A stretch of 64,000 bases of DNA from Colimorpha sp964483145 (lineage in GTDB: Bacteria; Bacteroidota; Bacteroidia; Bacteroidales; P3), in NCBI GenBank assembly GCA_964483145.1, contig CAZAAK010000001.1:24997-88996 (forward strand). Direction: 5' to 3'. Under the pieces are notes generated by a model. It made no database searches, was not told the DNA's origin, and worked only from the letters and a program-made list of their open reading frames with translations. Positions 16,835-24,778 of the stretch are shown here, piece by piece. The position numbers were made by a program, and so were the translations under genes. Positions within the stretch are counted from its first letter, which is position 1. Each line of letters opens with the position of its first letter.

Positions 16835-17848
16835 ATGTGCATGATGAAAAAGTTCGATAAAATATCTTTGATGCTGCTGATGCTGCTGCTTGGCTCGCAG
16901 GGCGCTAAGGCGCAAGATGTAGGGTTTTCGCAGTTCTATGCCAATCCGGTGTACCTCAACCCTGCCTTTGCCGGCTCGAAGGTGGCACCGCGCATCACCC
17001 TTACCTACCGTGCCCAATGGCCCGGTCTTGTCAGCGCTTTCACCACTGTCAGCGGTTCGTACGACCAGTATATCCCCGACCTGCACGGTGGCATTGGTGC
17101 CATTGTGCTCTCCGACCGTCAGGGCGACCATGGCATACTGGGTACCACTTCGCTGGGGGCGATGTACTCGTTCCGCTTCAAGATTCATCAAGATATTTTC
17201 GTGAACCTAGCCTTGCAGGCTTCGGTGGTCAACTCCAATCTTTCGTGGGATTTGAATAACCTGCGTTTTGGCGACCAGATCGATGCCAACAACGGCTTTG
17301 TGAACCAGACCTCTGCTACGGCTCCGGATCGGACGAGCCTTTTCTACCCCGACTTTGCTGCGGGTGCCTTGGTGTATGGGCCGGCGTGGTATGTGGGCGT
17401 GGCTGCGCACCACCTCAACCAGCCCAGTCAGGGCTTTTATACAGAGGATCGCGTGCCCCTGAAGCTCTCGGCCAATGCGGGCGGGCTGATAAACCTCTCC
17501 GAAGAGCGTCGCCGCCAGTCGTCGCTGGGCTTGGGTCAGCCGGTTGTTTCCCCCAACTTCATCTATCAGTATCAAGGCGGGTTCCATTATTTCAACTATG
17601 GTCTTTACCTGGACTGGATGCCCTTTTTGGTGGGGTTGTGGTATCGCAACGGCATCGAGAACTCCGACGCCTTTATCTTTATGGTGGGGGTGCAGCAGGA
17701 CCATTTCAAGATTGGCTACAGCTACGATGCCACCGTTTCGCAGCTAGCCAACAGCACTGCGGGTTCGCACGAAATCACCTTGGGCATCCTGTTGCCCGTT
17801 CCCGAGCAGAAGCACAAGGTCAAGGCCATCCGTTGCCCGTCGTTCTGA
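16835..17848 (+). CDS. PorP/SprF family type IX secretion outer membrane protein
   Basis: A 337-residue member of the PorP/SprF family. A signal peptide ends GAKAQ (about 23-27), and the mature N-terminus DVGFSQFYANPVYLNPAFAG (28-47) is the family hallmark; the remainder is a predicted 12-14-strand barrel. PorP/SprF proteins link cargo export or surface assembly to the T9SS. Many are paired with individual cargo proteins, while the core PorP sits with porKLMN. Here the partner is gldJ and no porKLMN genes are near, so whether this is the core PorP is open. Alternative ATG starts are 16841 and 16844. Confidence 0.88.
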   Translation: MCMMKKFDKISLMLLMLLLGSQGAKAQDVGFSQFYANPVYLNPAFAGSKVAPRITLTYRAQWPGLVSAFTTVSGSYDQYIPDLHGGIGAIVLSDRQGDHGILGTTSLGAMYSFRFKIHQDIFVNLALQASVVNSNLSWDLNNLRFGDQIDANNGFVNQTSATAPDRTSLFYPDFAAGALVYGPAWYVGVAAHHLNQPSQGFYTEDRVPLKLSANAGGLINLSEERRRQSSLGLGQPVVSPNFIYQYQGGFHYFNYGLYLDWMPFLVGLWYRNGIENSDAFIFMVGVQQDHFKIGYSYDATVSQLANSTAGSHEITLGILLPVPEQKHKVKAIRCPSF

Positions 17849-18183
17849 GGCATGAGCCGTGCGGAGCGCATAGCCGCGTGGGACTGTTGCACGGGTGGTG
17901 TACGCCGGAGGGAGTGTTCTAGACGAGTTGATAAAAACTCTTAAAAACGAAACAATTCGGCAACAATAACGTATACGATAAGAAAAAGAGAGAATAAGAA
18001 GACGAAAAAGAAACATCGCAATACAACGTGCATCATACCACAGCAACATACATCATACAACAACATTATCTTTGTAAAATACAACATGCATCATACAACA
18101 ACATTATCATTGTAAAATACAACGCGCATCATACAACAACATACCTCAAATAACTAAGTAAGAAAGAATAAATACATTATATT
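17849..18183. other. 335-bp leader/intergenic region before gldJ
   Basis: The first 80 bp show no clear terminator. The second half consists of AT-rich tandem repeats carrying a promoter box (see 18019-18150). No coding sequence seen. Confidence 0.6.
18019..18150 (+). repeat. 38-bp tandem repeat containing promoter boxes upstream of gldJ
   Basis: About three imperfect units of 38 bp, each with ATACAAC..GCATCATACAAC followed, in two units, by ACATTATC[T/A]TTGTAA. One unit contains a perfect -7 box TATCTTTG (18067-18074); the next has TATCATTG (18105-18112), one mismatch. The gldJ ATG is about 110 nt downstream of the perfect box. Confidence 0.7.
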
Positions 18184-19746
18184 ATGAAGATTTTAAAACG
18201 CTCATTTCTTGTGCTGGCCAGTGTGCTGTTGTTTGCGGCCTGCAGCGGCAGCAAGCAGCAGTCCGAAACCACGGGTTGGAATCTGAACGATACCGAGTGG
18301 GGCGGTTTCGACCGCTCGTCCTATTCCGAGCAGATTACGGGTCCGGGCTTGGTATTTATTGAGGGCGGTTCCTTCCAGATGGGGCGCGTGGCGGACGAGT
18401 CGCGCTTTTCGTGGAACAACCTTGTGCACACCGTCACGGTGTCGTCGTTCTACATGGACGAGACCGAAGTGTCCAACATCTCCTACCGCGAGTTTGTTTA
18501 CTGGATGAACCGCGCCTACGGTGAGGAGTACCCCGAGCTAGTCAAGAATATCTATCCCGACACCACCGTGTGGCGTTCGCGCCTGTCGTGGGTGGAGAAT
18601 TTTGTGGAGAACTATTTCCAGTGCGCCATGTTCAACGACTACCCTGTGGTGGGCGTGAGCTGGGAGCAGGCTTCGCAGTACTGCAAATGGCGTACCGACC
18701 GCGTGAACGAAAAGATTTTGGTGGATGCCGGCATCATCGAGTTGGCGCAAGGCGAGCTGACGGGTGCCGATGCCTTCCAGACGGACGTGTACCTAGCTGG
18801 CTTGTACAAGGGCGAGGGTGCTGGTGTGCCGGACCTCAACCCTGCTAGCGGTGGCGAGAGCCGCAATGTGCGCCGTTCCGACGGTATCCTCTTGCCCAAC
18901 TACCGTCTGCCGACCGAGGCTGAGTGGGAGTTTGCTGCCCTGGGTATGATAGGCAACACCTACGACGAGCGTGTGGTGGAGCACAAGACCTACCCTTGGG
19001 CAGGGCAAAGCGTGCGTTCGGCCAACAAGAAATATTATGGCCAGTTCCTTGCCAACTTCAAGCGTTCGCGTGGCGATGCCATGGGCGTGGCAGGCAACTT
19101 GAACGACGGTTGGGAGTACACTGCCCCAGTGCGGTGGTACTTCCCCAACGACTACGGCCTCTACCACATGGCAGGCAACGTAGCTGAGTGGTGCGGCGAT
19201 GTCTACCGTAAGGATGTCAACCCCATTGGAGGCGACGACCAGAACCCCTTCCGCGGCAATGTCTACCAGTATGTTGCCATGAGTGAAGACGGCGAGGAAG
19301 CTGCTGTGGACGAAGCCACTGGCAACCTGATTTACGAGAATGTGCCCGACGACATGAACCGCCGCAACTACCGCCAAGCCGACAACATCAACTATCTTGA
19401 TGGCGACTGGAATTCGAGCATCTACGACTTTGAGAGCAAGGAGCCTACTTCGGCTTCGGGCTGGTTGCGCGAGAGCGACGAAGAAGAGGATGCCGACGAA
19501 GAGTACACCCGCTCCAACGAGGAGCAGACCAACCAGATGTATCACCGCTCCGACAGCTTGGATCGCAAAAACATCACTTCGATGGTCAACAACCGCGTGC
19601 GTGTGGTCAAGGGCGGTAGCTGGCGCGACCGCGCCTATTGGATGCAGTGCGGCACCCGCCGTTACGAAGACCAGGATCGTAGCACCGCATGGATAGGTTT
19701 CCGCTGTGCGATGGACCGCATGGGTTCGCGCACCGGAGCTAAGTAG
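18184..19746 (+). CDS. gldJ: gliding motility/type IX secretion lipoprotein GldJ
   Basis: A 520-residue outer-membrane lipoprotein with lipobox LLFAACSG (Cys 20) and an FGE/SUMF1-like domain. The features that mark GldJ rather than GldK are TGWNLNDTEWGGF (about 30-42), GPGLVFIEGGSFQMGR (about 53-68), FYMDETEVSNISYREF and VGVSWEQASQYCKWRTDRVNE; VKGGSWRDRAYWMQ and GFRCAMDRMG close the domain. GldJ stabilises the GldK/N ring of the T9SS. In flavobacteria gldJ sits beside porU and porV; here a 6-kb accessory block and a PorP-family gene intervene. An acidic insert (about 410-450, DEEEDADEEY) interrupts the domain. Confidence 0.93.
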   Translation: MKILKRSFLVLASVLLFAACSGSKQQSETTGWNLNDTEWGGFDRSSYSEQITGPGLVFIEGGSFQMGRVADESRFSWNNLVHTVTVSSFYMDETEVSNISYREFVYWMNRAYGEEYPELVKNIYPDTTVWRSRLSWVENFVENYFQCAMFNDYPVVGVSWEQASQYCKWRTDRVNEKILVDAGIIELAQGELTGADAFQTDVYLAGLYKGEGAGVPDLNPASGGESRNVRRSDGILLPNYRLPTEAEWEFAALGMIGNTYDERVVEHKTYPWAGQSVRSANKKYYGQFLANFKRSRGDAMGVAGNLNDGWEYTAPVRWYFPNDYGLYHMAGNVAEWCGDVYRKDVNPIGGDDQNPFRGNVYQYVAMSEDGEEAAVDEATGNLIYENVPDDMNRRNYRQADNINYLDGDWNSSIYDFESKEPTSASGWLRESDEEEDADEEYTRSNEEQTNQMYHRSDSLDRKNITSMVNNRVRVVKGGSWRDRAYWMQCGTRRYEDQDRSTAWIGFRCAMDRMGSRTGAK

Positions 19747-19950
19747 AAAACCCGTTTTTCCCCCTTTTTTTTCAGTTGAATTTTTTTGGTTAATGGTGTA
19801 AGGGCCTCTGCTTCGGTGGGGGCTCTTGCTTTTTGGTGCGAACTATTATTTACCCTATCCCTGCATCGGCTTGGGCGGCGCTGCTGCTGCGCGCGATGGG
19901 GCAAATTGCGGCTGAGGCGGGGCAAAAGACAATGTTTGTAAAAATGTTCG

Positions 19951-19958
19951 TATATTTG
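19951..19958 (+). promoter_or_regulatory. -7 box for the OstA-like gene
   Basis: TATATTTG matches TAnnTTTG and lies 23 nt before the ATG at 19982. There is no TTG at 19 nt; the nearest is 12 nt upstream. Likely start of the OstA-grpE-dnaJ transcript. Confidence 0.5.
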
Positions 19959-19981
19959 CAAGAACGAAAGTACAGGAAGCT

Positions 19982-21517
19982 ATGAGGGCAAGTGTCTTGA
20001 AATGTGTTCTTTTGCTCCTTTTGCTGACGCCTGCGGGGCTGGTGTGGGGGCAAAAACTGATAACCTACGAGGCTGGCATGGGCACGCGGGATGCCACCGA
20101 CCCCGATGTGTGGATTCTTTATCGGCGCGTCAAGGCGATGCACGAGGGCATGGTGCTATATGCCGACTCGGCGCTACTGAACACCGTGCGCAACGATTTT
20201 ATGGCTTTTGGCAACATCAAGATGGAGCTGACCGACACCACGACCATCTACGGCGACCAGCTTTACTACGATGGGGAGAGCCGCGTGGCGGAGATTTGGG
20301 ACGACACCGTGCGCATGGTTGACGGGGGCACCGTGCTTAAGTCCGACCACCTTACCTACGACCGTTTCTCGTCCATAGCCTTCTACGATACCTGGGGCAT
20401 TGCCACCGCCGGGACGCGGCGCCTAGAGAGCCGGCGGGGCTACTACAACTCCGACCTGAAGGTATTCGACATCTACGATTCGGTGGTCCTTACCGACACA
20501 GGCATGTGCCTGCTCACCGACACGCTCACCTACGAGACAGAGCCGCAGATGGCCTATTTTTGGAGCCCTACGTGGGTGTATATGGATTCCACCCGCCTCT
20601 ACAGCGAAAGGGGTACCTACAACACCGACTTGCGCAAGGCCCATTCTGTCAAGGCCTCGCAGGTGCACCGCGGCGGGCAACACCTCTACAGCGACACGCT
20701 CGACTATCACGAGCCTACTGGGCTGGGTATGGCAGCGGGCCATGTGCTCCTGAAGGACACGGTGAACGATGTTGACGCCACGGGGCGCTACGCCGAAACG
20801 GGGCGTCGGAAGGGTCTTTCGCTTGTCATCGACAGTGCCTTGGTGCGCTTCTATGGTCGCAACGAGGGCGACAGCGCGGAGGCGGATACGCTCTACCTGC
20901 ATGCCGACAGCATTTTTGTGGGCACCGATTCGGCAGGAGGGCTCGAGTGGGTGATGGCCTACCACCATGTGAAAGCGTTCCGCAGCCAGGCGCAGGCTAT
21001 GTGCGACTCGGTCCACTACACCGCGGCGGACTCCACGGCAAGGCTTTTCCACGACCCAGTGCTATGGTACACCAATAGCCAGGCAACGGCCGACACCATT
21101 GTGGTGCGGCACGACACCTCTGGGGCGCGGCAGGCTTTTTTTAGCGGCAGTAGCTTTTTTGTTGAGCAGTTGGACGGGGAAAAGTTCAACCAGATTAAGG
21201 GCCGCAACACGGTGGTATATTTTGCCGGGGGCGAGCCCCGCTATGCCGATATCCTGGGCAATGCCGAGATGACCTACCACATTACCGACCAGGACGCCCA
21301 CGGGGGCAAATGCCTTGTGGGGGTGAACTCCGGCAGGGGTTCGGGCATGCGGGTCTATTTTGTCGACCGGGCTCCCGACAGGGTGGTGACCCTAGGCAAC
21401 CCCGACATGCAGACCTACCCCTTGGAGCAGCTGCCGCCGGAGCGCAACCGTCTTGACGGCTTCCGTTGGCTCGACAACAGGCGACCCAAGAAGCCTATGG
21501 ATGTCTTTGTATGGTGA
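19982..21517 (+). CDS. OstA-like (LptA/LptD N-domain-like) periplasmic protein
   Basis: A 511-residue secreted protein: signal peptide ending LVWGQ (about 20-24) followed by repeated beta-strand units of the OstA-like type, e.g. LYADSALLNTVRNDFMAFGNIKM and YGDQLYYDGESRVAEIWDDTVRM, in which a residue pattern with Y..D/ADS recurs. The OstA fold forms the beta-jellyroll of LptA and LptD, so a part in lipopolysaccharide transport across the periplasm is the likely job. No barrel domain follows, so it is not LptD itself. It leads an operon with grpE (76 bp), dnaJ, DUF2851 and murF-alr. Confidence 0.82.
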   Translation: MRASVLKCVLLLLLLTPAGLVWGQKLITYEAGMGTRDATDPDVWILYRRVKAMHEGMVLYADSALLNTVRNDFMAFGNIKMELTDTTTIYGDQLYYDGESRVAEIWDDTVRMVDGGTVLKSDHLTYDRFSSIAFYDTWGIATAGTRRLESRRGYYNSDLKVFDIYDSVVLTDTGMCLLTDTLTYETEPQMAYFWSPTWVYMDSTRLYSERGTYNTDLRKAHSVKASQVHRGGQHLYSDTLDYHEPTGLGMAAGHVLLKDTVNDVDATGRYAETGRRKGLSLVIDSALVRFYGRNEGDSAEADTLYLHADSIFVGTDSAGGLEWVMAYHHVKAFRSQAQAMCDSVHYTAADSTARLFHDPVLWYTNSQATADTIVVRHDTSGARQAFFSGSSFFVEQLDGEKFNQIKGRNTVVYFAGGEPRYADILGNAEMTYHITDQDAHGGKCLVGVNSGRGSGMRVYFVDRAPDRVVTLGNPDMQTYPLEQLPPERNRLDGFRWLDNRRPKKPMDVFVW

Positions 21518-21593
21518 CAAAATGGCATATTCCTGCCCTCTGGCACGGAAAGTGAGGGCTTTGGCATTAATATGAATTTGTAAATTATATATC

Positions 21594-22256
21594 ATGTCCG
21601 AAGAAAATAAACAACAGCAGAAACAACAGCAAAACGAGCAACCGAACCAAGAGCCGAAGGCGCAGGCTGGCGAAGAGCCAAAGGCGCAGGCAGACGGGCA
21701 GCCGGAGGCAGAGCCCGACGGAGGGCAACAGCCCGCTGCCGAGCCCACCGAAACGCAGCACCAGAGCCGCAAGGAACGCCACCGCAATCGCGAGCAACAC
21801 GAGGCACAAGAGCGTCGAAAAGTGGAAGAGTTGGGCCAAAAGTTGATAGAGGCCAACGACAAATATGTGCGCATCTATTCGGAGTATGAGAACTACCGCA
21901 AACGCACCAATATGGAGAAGGCCGACCTGCTCCTTAATGGTGCTAAGGAGACCATCAAGGCCATCCTGCCGGTGGTGGACGACTTTGAGCGGGCGCTGGA
22001 GCACATTGCCGACGACGATGCTTCGAAAGAGGGTGTGCAGCTGATTTACAACAAGATGATGAAGATTCTCGAACAAAAGGGGCTCAAGGCGATGGAGGCC
22101 AAGGGCCAGAAGTTCGACGAGAGCCTGCACGAGGCGGTCACCCAGTTCCCCGCTGCCGACGAGAGCCAGAAGGGCACTGTGGCGGAGGTGGTGGAGAAGG
22201 GCTATTACCTCAACGACAAGGTGCTGCGCTACGCCAAGGTGGTGGTGGCTGTTTAG
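21594..22256 (+). CDS. grpE: nucleotide exchange factor GrpE
   Basis: GrpE drives ADP release from DnaK. The 220-residue protein has a long acidic, Gln/Glu/Pro-rich N-terminal tail (1-60), a coiled-coil helix (about 70-115, EAQERRKVEELGQKL), then the conserved DNYRKRTxxE-type block (YENYRKRTNMEK), LPVVDDFERAL and the C-terminal beta-domain with FDESLHEAV and VVEKGYYLNDKVLRYAKVVV. The low-complexity tail is longer than usual. dnaJ follows by 36 bp; dnaK is not in the window. Confidence 0.96.
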   Translation: MSEENKQQQKQQQNEQPNQEPKAQAGEEPKAQADGQPEAEPDGGQQPAAEPTETQHQSRKERHRNREQHEAQERRKVEELGQKLIEANDKYVRIYSEYENYRKRTNMEKADLLLNGAKETIKAILPVVDDFERALEHIADDDASKEGVQLIYNKMMKILEQKGLKAMEAKGQKFDESLHEAVTQFPAADESQKGTVAEVVEKGYYLNDKVLRYAKVVVAV

Positions 22257-22292
22257 TTTTTTCTGATTTTTTTTTGAAAGAGAGAGTGTTAT

Positions 22293-23462
22293 ATGGCTAA
22301 GAGAGATTATTACGAAGTATTGGGCGTGGGGCGCAATGCCACTGCCGATGAGTTGAAGAAGGCCTACCGCAAGCTTGCCTTGCAGTATCACCCCGACCGT
22401 AACCCTGGTGACAAGGAAGCCGAGGAGAAGTTCAAGGAGGCGGCGGAGGCGTATGACGTGCTGAGTAACCCAGAGAAAAAAGCCAAGTACGACAAATTTG
22501 GTCACGCCGCTTTTGAGGGCGGTGCTGGTGGCTACGGCGGCGGCATGGATATGAACGACATATTCTCCCATTTTGGTGACATCTTTGGAGATATCTTTGG
22601 CGGCGGCGGTAGTAGCTTTAGCGGCTTTAGCGGCTTTGGCGGTAGCTCTGCGGGGCGCCGTGCCCGCACAGTCGCGCACGGGAGCAACCTGCGCATCAAG
22701 GTAAAGCTGACCCTTGAGGAGATAGACAAGGGTTGCGAGAAGCGCATCAAGGTGGGCAAATATGTGCCTTGCAAGAGTTGTGGTGGCACGGGTGCCCGCA
22801 ACAACAGCTACGATACCTGCCCCCATTGCCACGGAGCGGGGGTGGTGACCGAGGTGCGCCGCACCATCCTGGGCCAGATGCAGACTCAGAGCGTCTGCCC
22901 CCACTGCGGTGGACAGGGCCGTGTGATAAAGGACAAGTGCCACGACTGCGGCGGCGAGGGCATTGTGCGTTCCGATGAGATTATCACCATCAACATCCCG
23001 GCGGGGGTTGCCGATGGCATGCAGCTGTCGATGGCAGGCCAGGGCAATGCAGCCCCGCACGGGGGCGTGCCGGGCGACTTGATTGTGCTAGTGGAGGAAC
23101 TCCCGCACGACACCTTCGAGCGCCAGGAGTCGAACCTGTACTACAATGCTTTCATCACTTATGCCCAAGCCGCTTTGGGTGCGAGCATCGAAATACCCAC
23201 CCTCTCGGGCAAGGTGAAGGTGAAGATAGAGGCTGGCACGCCCTCGGGCAAGGTGCTGCGCCTTCGCGGCAAAGGCTTGCCGGAAATGAACGGCTACGGC
23301 CGAGGCGATTTGCTGGTGAGCGTGAACGTGTGGGTGCCCAAGAGCCTCACCCATGAGGAGAAGGAGCTTATTGCCAAGCTCGACCGTTGCCCCAACCTGC
23401 AGCCCAATCCCAGCCGGCAGGAGCGCGGATTCTTTGACAAGATGAAGGATCTGTTCAATTAG
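22293..23462 (+). CDS. dnaJ: molecular chaperone DnaJ
   Basis: A full 389-residue type I J-protein. The J-domain (4-68) has HPD at 33-35; it is followed by a Gly/Phe-rich linker (about 75-115), then the four zinc motifs CKSCGGTG, CPHCHGAG, CPHCGGQG and CHDCGGEG, and the C-terminal substrate-binding and dimerisation domains. It stimulates DnaK ATPase activity in protein folding. It is co-directional with grpE, an order common in Bacteroidetes. Confidence 0.97.
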   Translation: MAKRDYYEVLGVGRNATADELKKAYRKLALQYHPDRNPGDKEAEEKFKEAAEAYDVLSNPEKKAKYDKFGHAAFEGGAGGYGGGMDMNDIFSHFGDIFGDIFGGGGSSFSGFSGFGGSSAGRRARTVAHGSNLRIKVKLTLEEIDKGCEKRIKVGKYVPCKSCGGTGARNNSYDTCPHCHGAGVVTEVRRTILGQMQTQSVCPHCGGQGRVIKDKCHDCGGEGIVRSDEIITINIPAGVADGMQLSMAGQGNAAPHGGVPGDLIVLVEELPHDTFERQESNLYYNAFITYAQAALGASIEIPTLSGKVKVKIEAGTPSGKVLRLRGKGLPEMNGYGRGDLLVSVNVWVPKSLTHEEKELIAKLDRCPNLQPNPSRQERGFFDKMKDLFN

Positions 23463-23494
23463 GCCGTGGCGCCACCAACTGCTTGCCGGAAACG

Positions 23495-24778
23495 ATGTGC
23501 CCTCCTCCAGAGACATTCCTGCAGTATATCTGGCAGCACCAGCTGCTGGAGGGCGAGATGCGCACCGTGGAGGGGCAGCGGGTTGTGGTGGAGCGGGCTG
23601 GTGTGCCCAACGATGATGCCGGACCCGATTTCTTTGACGCGCGAGTGCGGGTGGGGGAGACGCTTTGGGCAGGCAATGTGGAGGTGCATGTGAGGGCTTC
23701 GGATTGGAACCTGCACCACCACAGCACCGACCGCGCTTACGACAACGTGGTGCTGCATGTGGTCTACGACTGCGACAGCGCCGTTACGCTTCAGGGATGC
23801 CACAACCTGCCCACGCTGTGCATTGCTGGCCATATTCCGCAGGCGGTGTGGGACAACTACGAGGCGCTGATGAATCCGCCGCGCCCATTGGCGGCCCCAT
23901 GCCAAGAGTATCTTGCGCGGCTTTCGCCAGAGGCGATATCCCAGGCCTTGGAGCAGATGCTAGAGGAGCGCCTAGAGAAAAAATGCAGCCAGGTGCGCCA
24001 GCTTTTGGTCGAGAGCCACGGTGGGTGGGAGCAGTGCTGTTATTGGCTTTTGGCGCACTATTTTGGGGGCAGGGCCAATGGGTTGCCTTTTGAGCTTATG
24101 GCCCGAGCCACCGACCTCAACCTCTTGGCCCGCTGGTGCGACCGGCCCGAGCGCATCGAGGCCATCCTGATGGGGCAGGCAGGACTGCTAGAGGGCGATT
24201 TTGTCGACGAGTATCCGCGGCGCCTGCAGGCCGACTACCGCGCCCTGCGCCCTGCGGCACGGCTTAACCCCATTGGGGGGCATCTGTGGAAGTTCTTCCG
24301 CTTGCGCCCTTATGGTTTCCCCTCTATCCGCATCAGTCAGTTCGGCCGATTGCTGTGCGCGTCGCGCAATCTTTTCGGCCGGCTTTTGGAGACGCCTTCA
24401 ACAGCCGCACTTGAGCAGCTTTTTGATGTAACGGCAGCCGACTACTGGACGGACCACTACCAGTTCGACCAACCTTCGCCGGGCAAGCTCAAGCGGCTTT
24501 CCTCGGACTTTGCGCAGCTGCTTATCATCAACGCCTGGGTGCCGCTACTTTTTGAATACGGGGCCCAGCACGGCATGCCGCAATACAGCGACCGGGCTGT
24601 TGACATCCTGCAGGAGCTCCGGCCCGAATCCAACCGAATCATGCGCCAATGGGCCGAGGCTGGCATTCGCCCCGTCAGCGCTGCCCAAAGTCAGGCGTTG
24701 TTGCAGTTGCGCACAGGCTATTGCCAAAGACACGACTGCCTGCATTGTCCCATTGGCAATAAAATTATTACGTTATGA
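23495..24778 (+). CDS. DUF2851 family protein
   Basis: A 427-residue protein of the Bacteroidetes family DUF2851. It is recognised by the N-terminal FLQYIWQHQLLEGEM, the GNVEVHVRASDWNLHHH block and the C-terminal YCQRHDCLHCPIG. The last gives a C-x4-C-x2-C cluster that may bind metal. The function is unknown; the NVEVH...DW...H pattern recalls restriction-like nuclease folds, but that is conjecture. A TTG at 23483 is the upstream alternative to the ATG at 23495. The stop overlaps the murF-alr start by 4 bp, so the two are translationally coupled. Confidence 0.82.
   Translation: MCPPPETFLQYIWQHQLLEGEMRTVEGQRVVVERAGVPNDDAGPDFFDARVRVGETLWAGNVEVHVRASDWNLHHHSTDRAYDNVVLHVVYDCDSAVTLQGCHNLPTLCIAGHIPQAVWDNYEALMNPPRPLAAPCQEYLARLSPEAISQALEQMLEERLEKKCSQVRQLLVESHGGWEQCCYWLLAHYFGGRANGLPFELMARATDLNLLARWCDRPERIEAILMGQAGLLEGDFVDEYPRRLQADYRALRPAARLNPIGGHLWKFFRLRPYGFPSIRISQFGRLLCASRNLFGRLLETPSTAALEQLFDVTAADYWTDHYQFDQPSPGKLKRLSSDFAQLLIINAWVPLLFEYGAQHGMPQYSDRAVDILQELRPESNRIMRQWAEAGIRPVSAAQSQALLQLRTGYCQRHDCLHCPIGNKIITL

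Noticed and set aside
21585..23060. Minus-strand frame of 491 codons opposite grpE and dnaJ
   Set aside because: It is the antisense of two certain genes; its Leu/His/Val-rich product is typical of a shadow frame.
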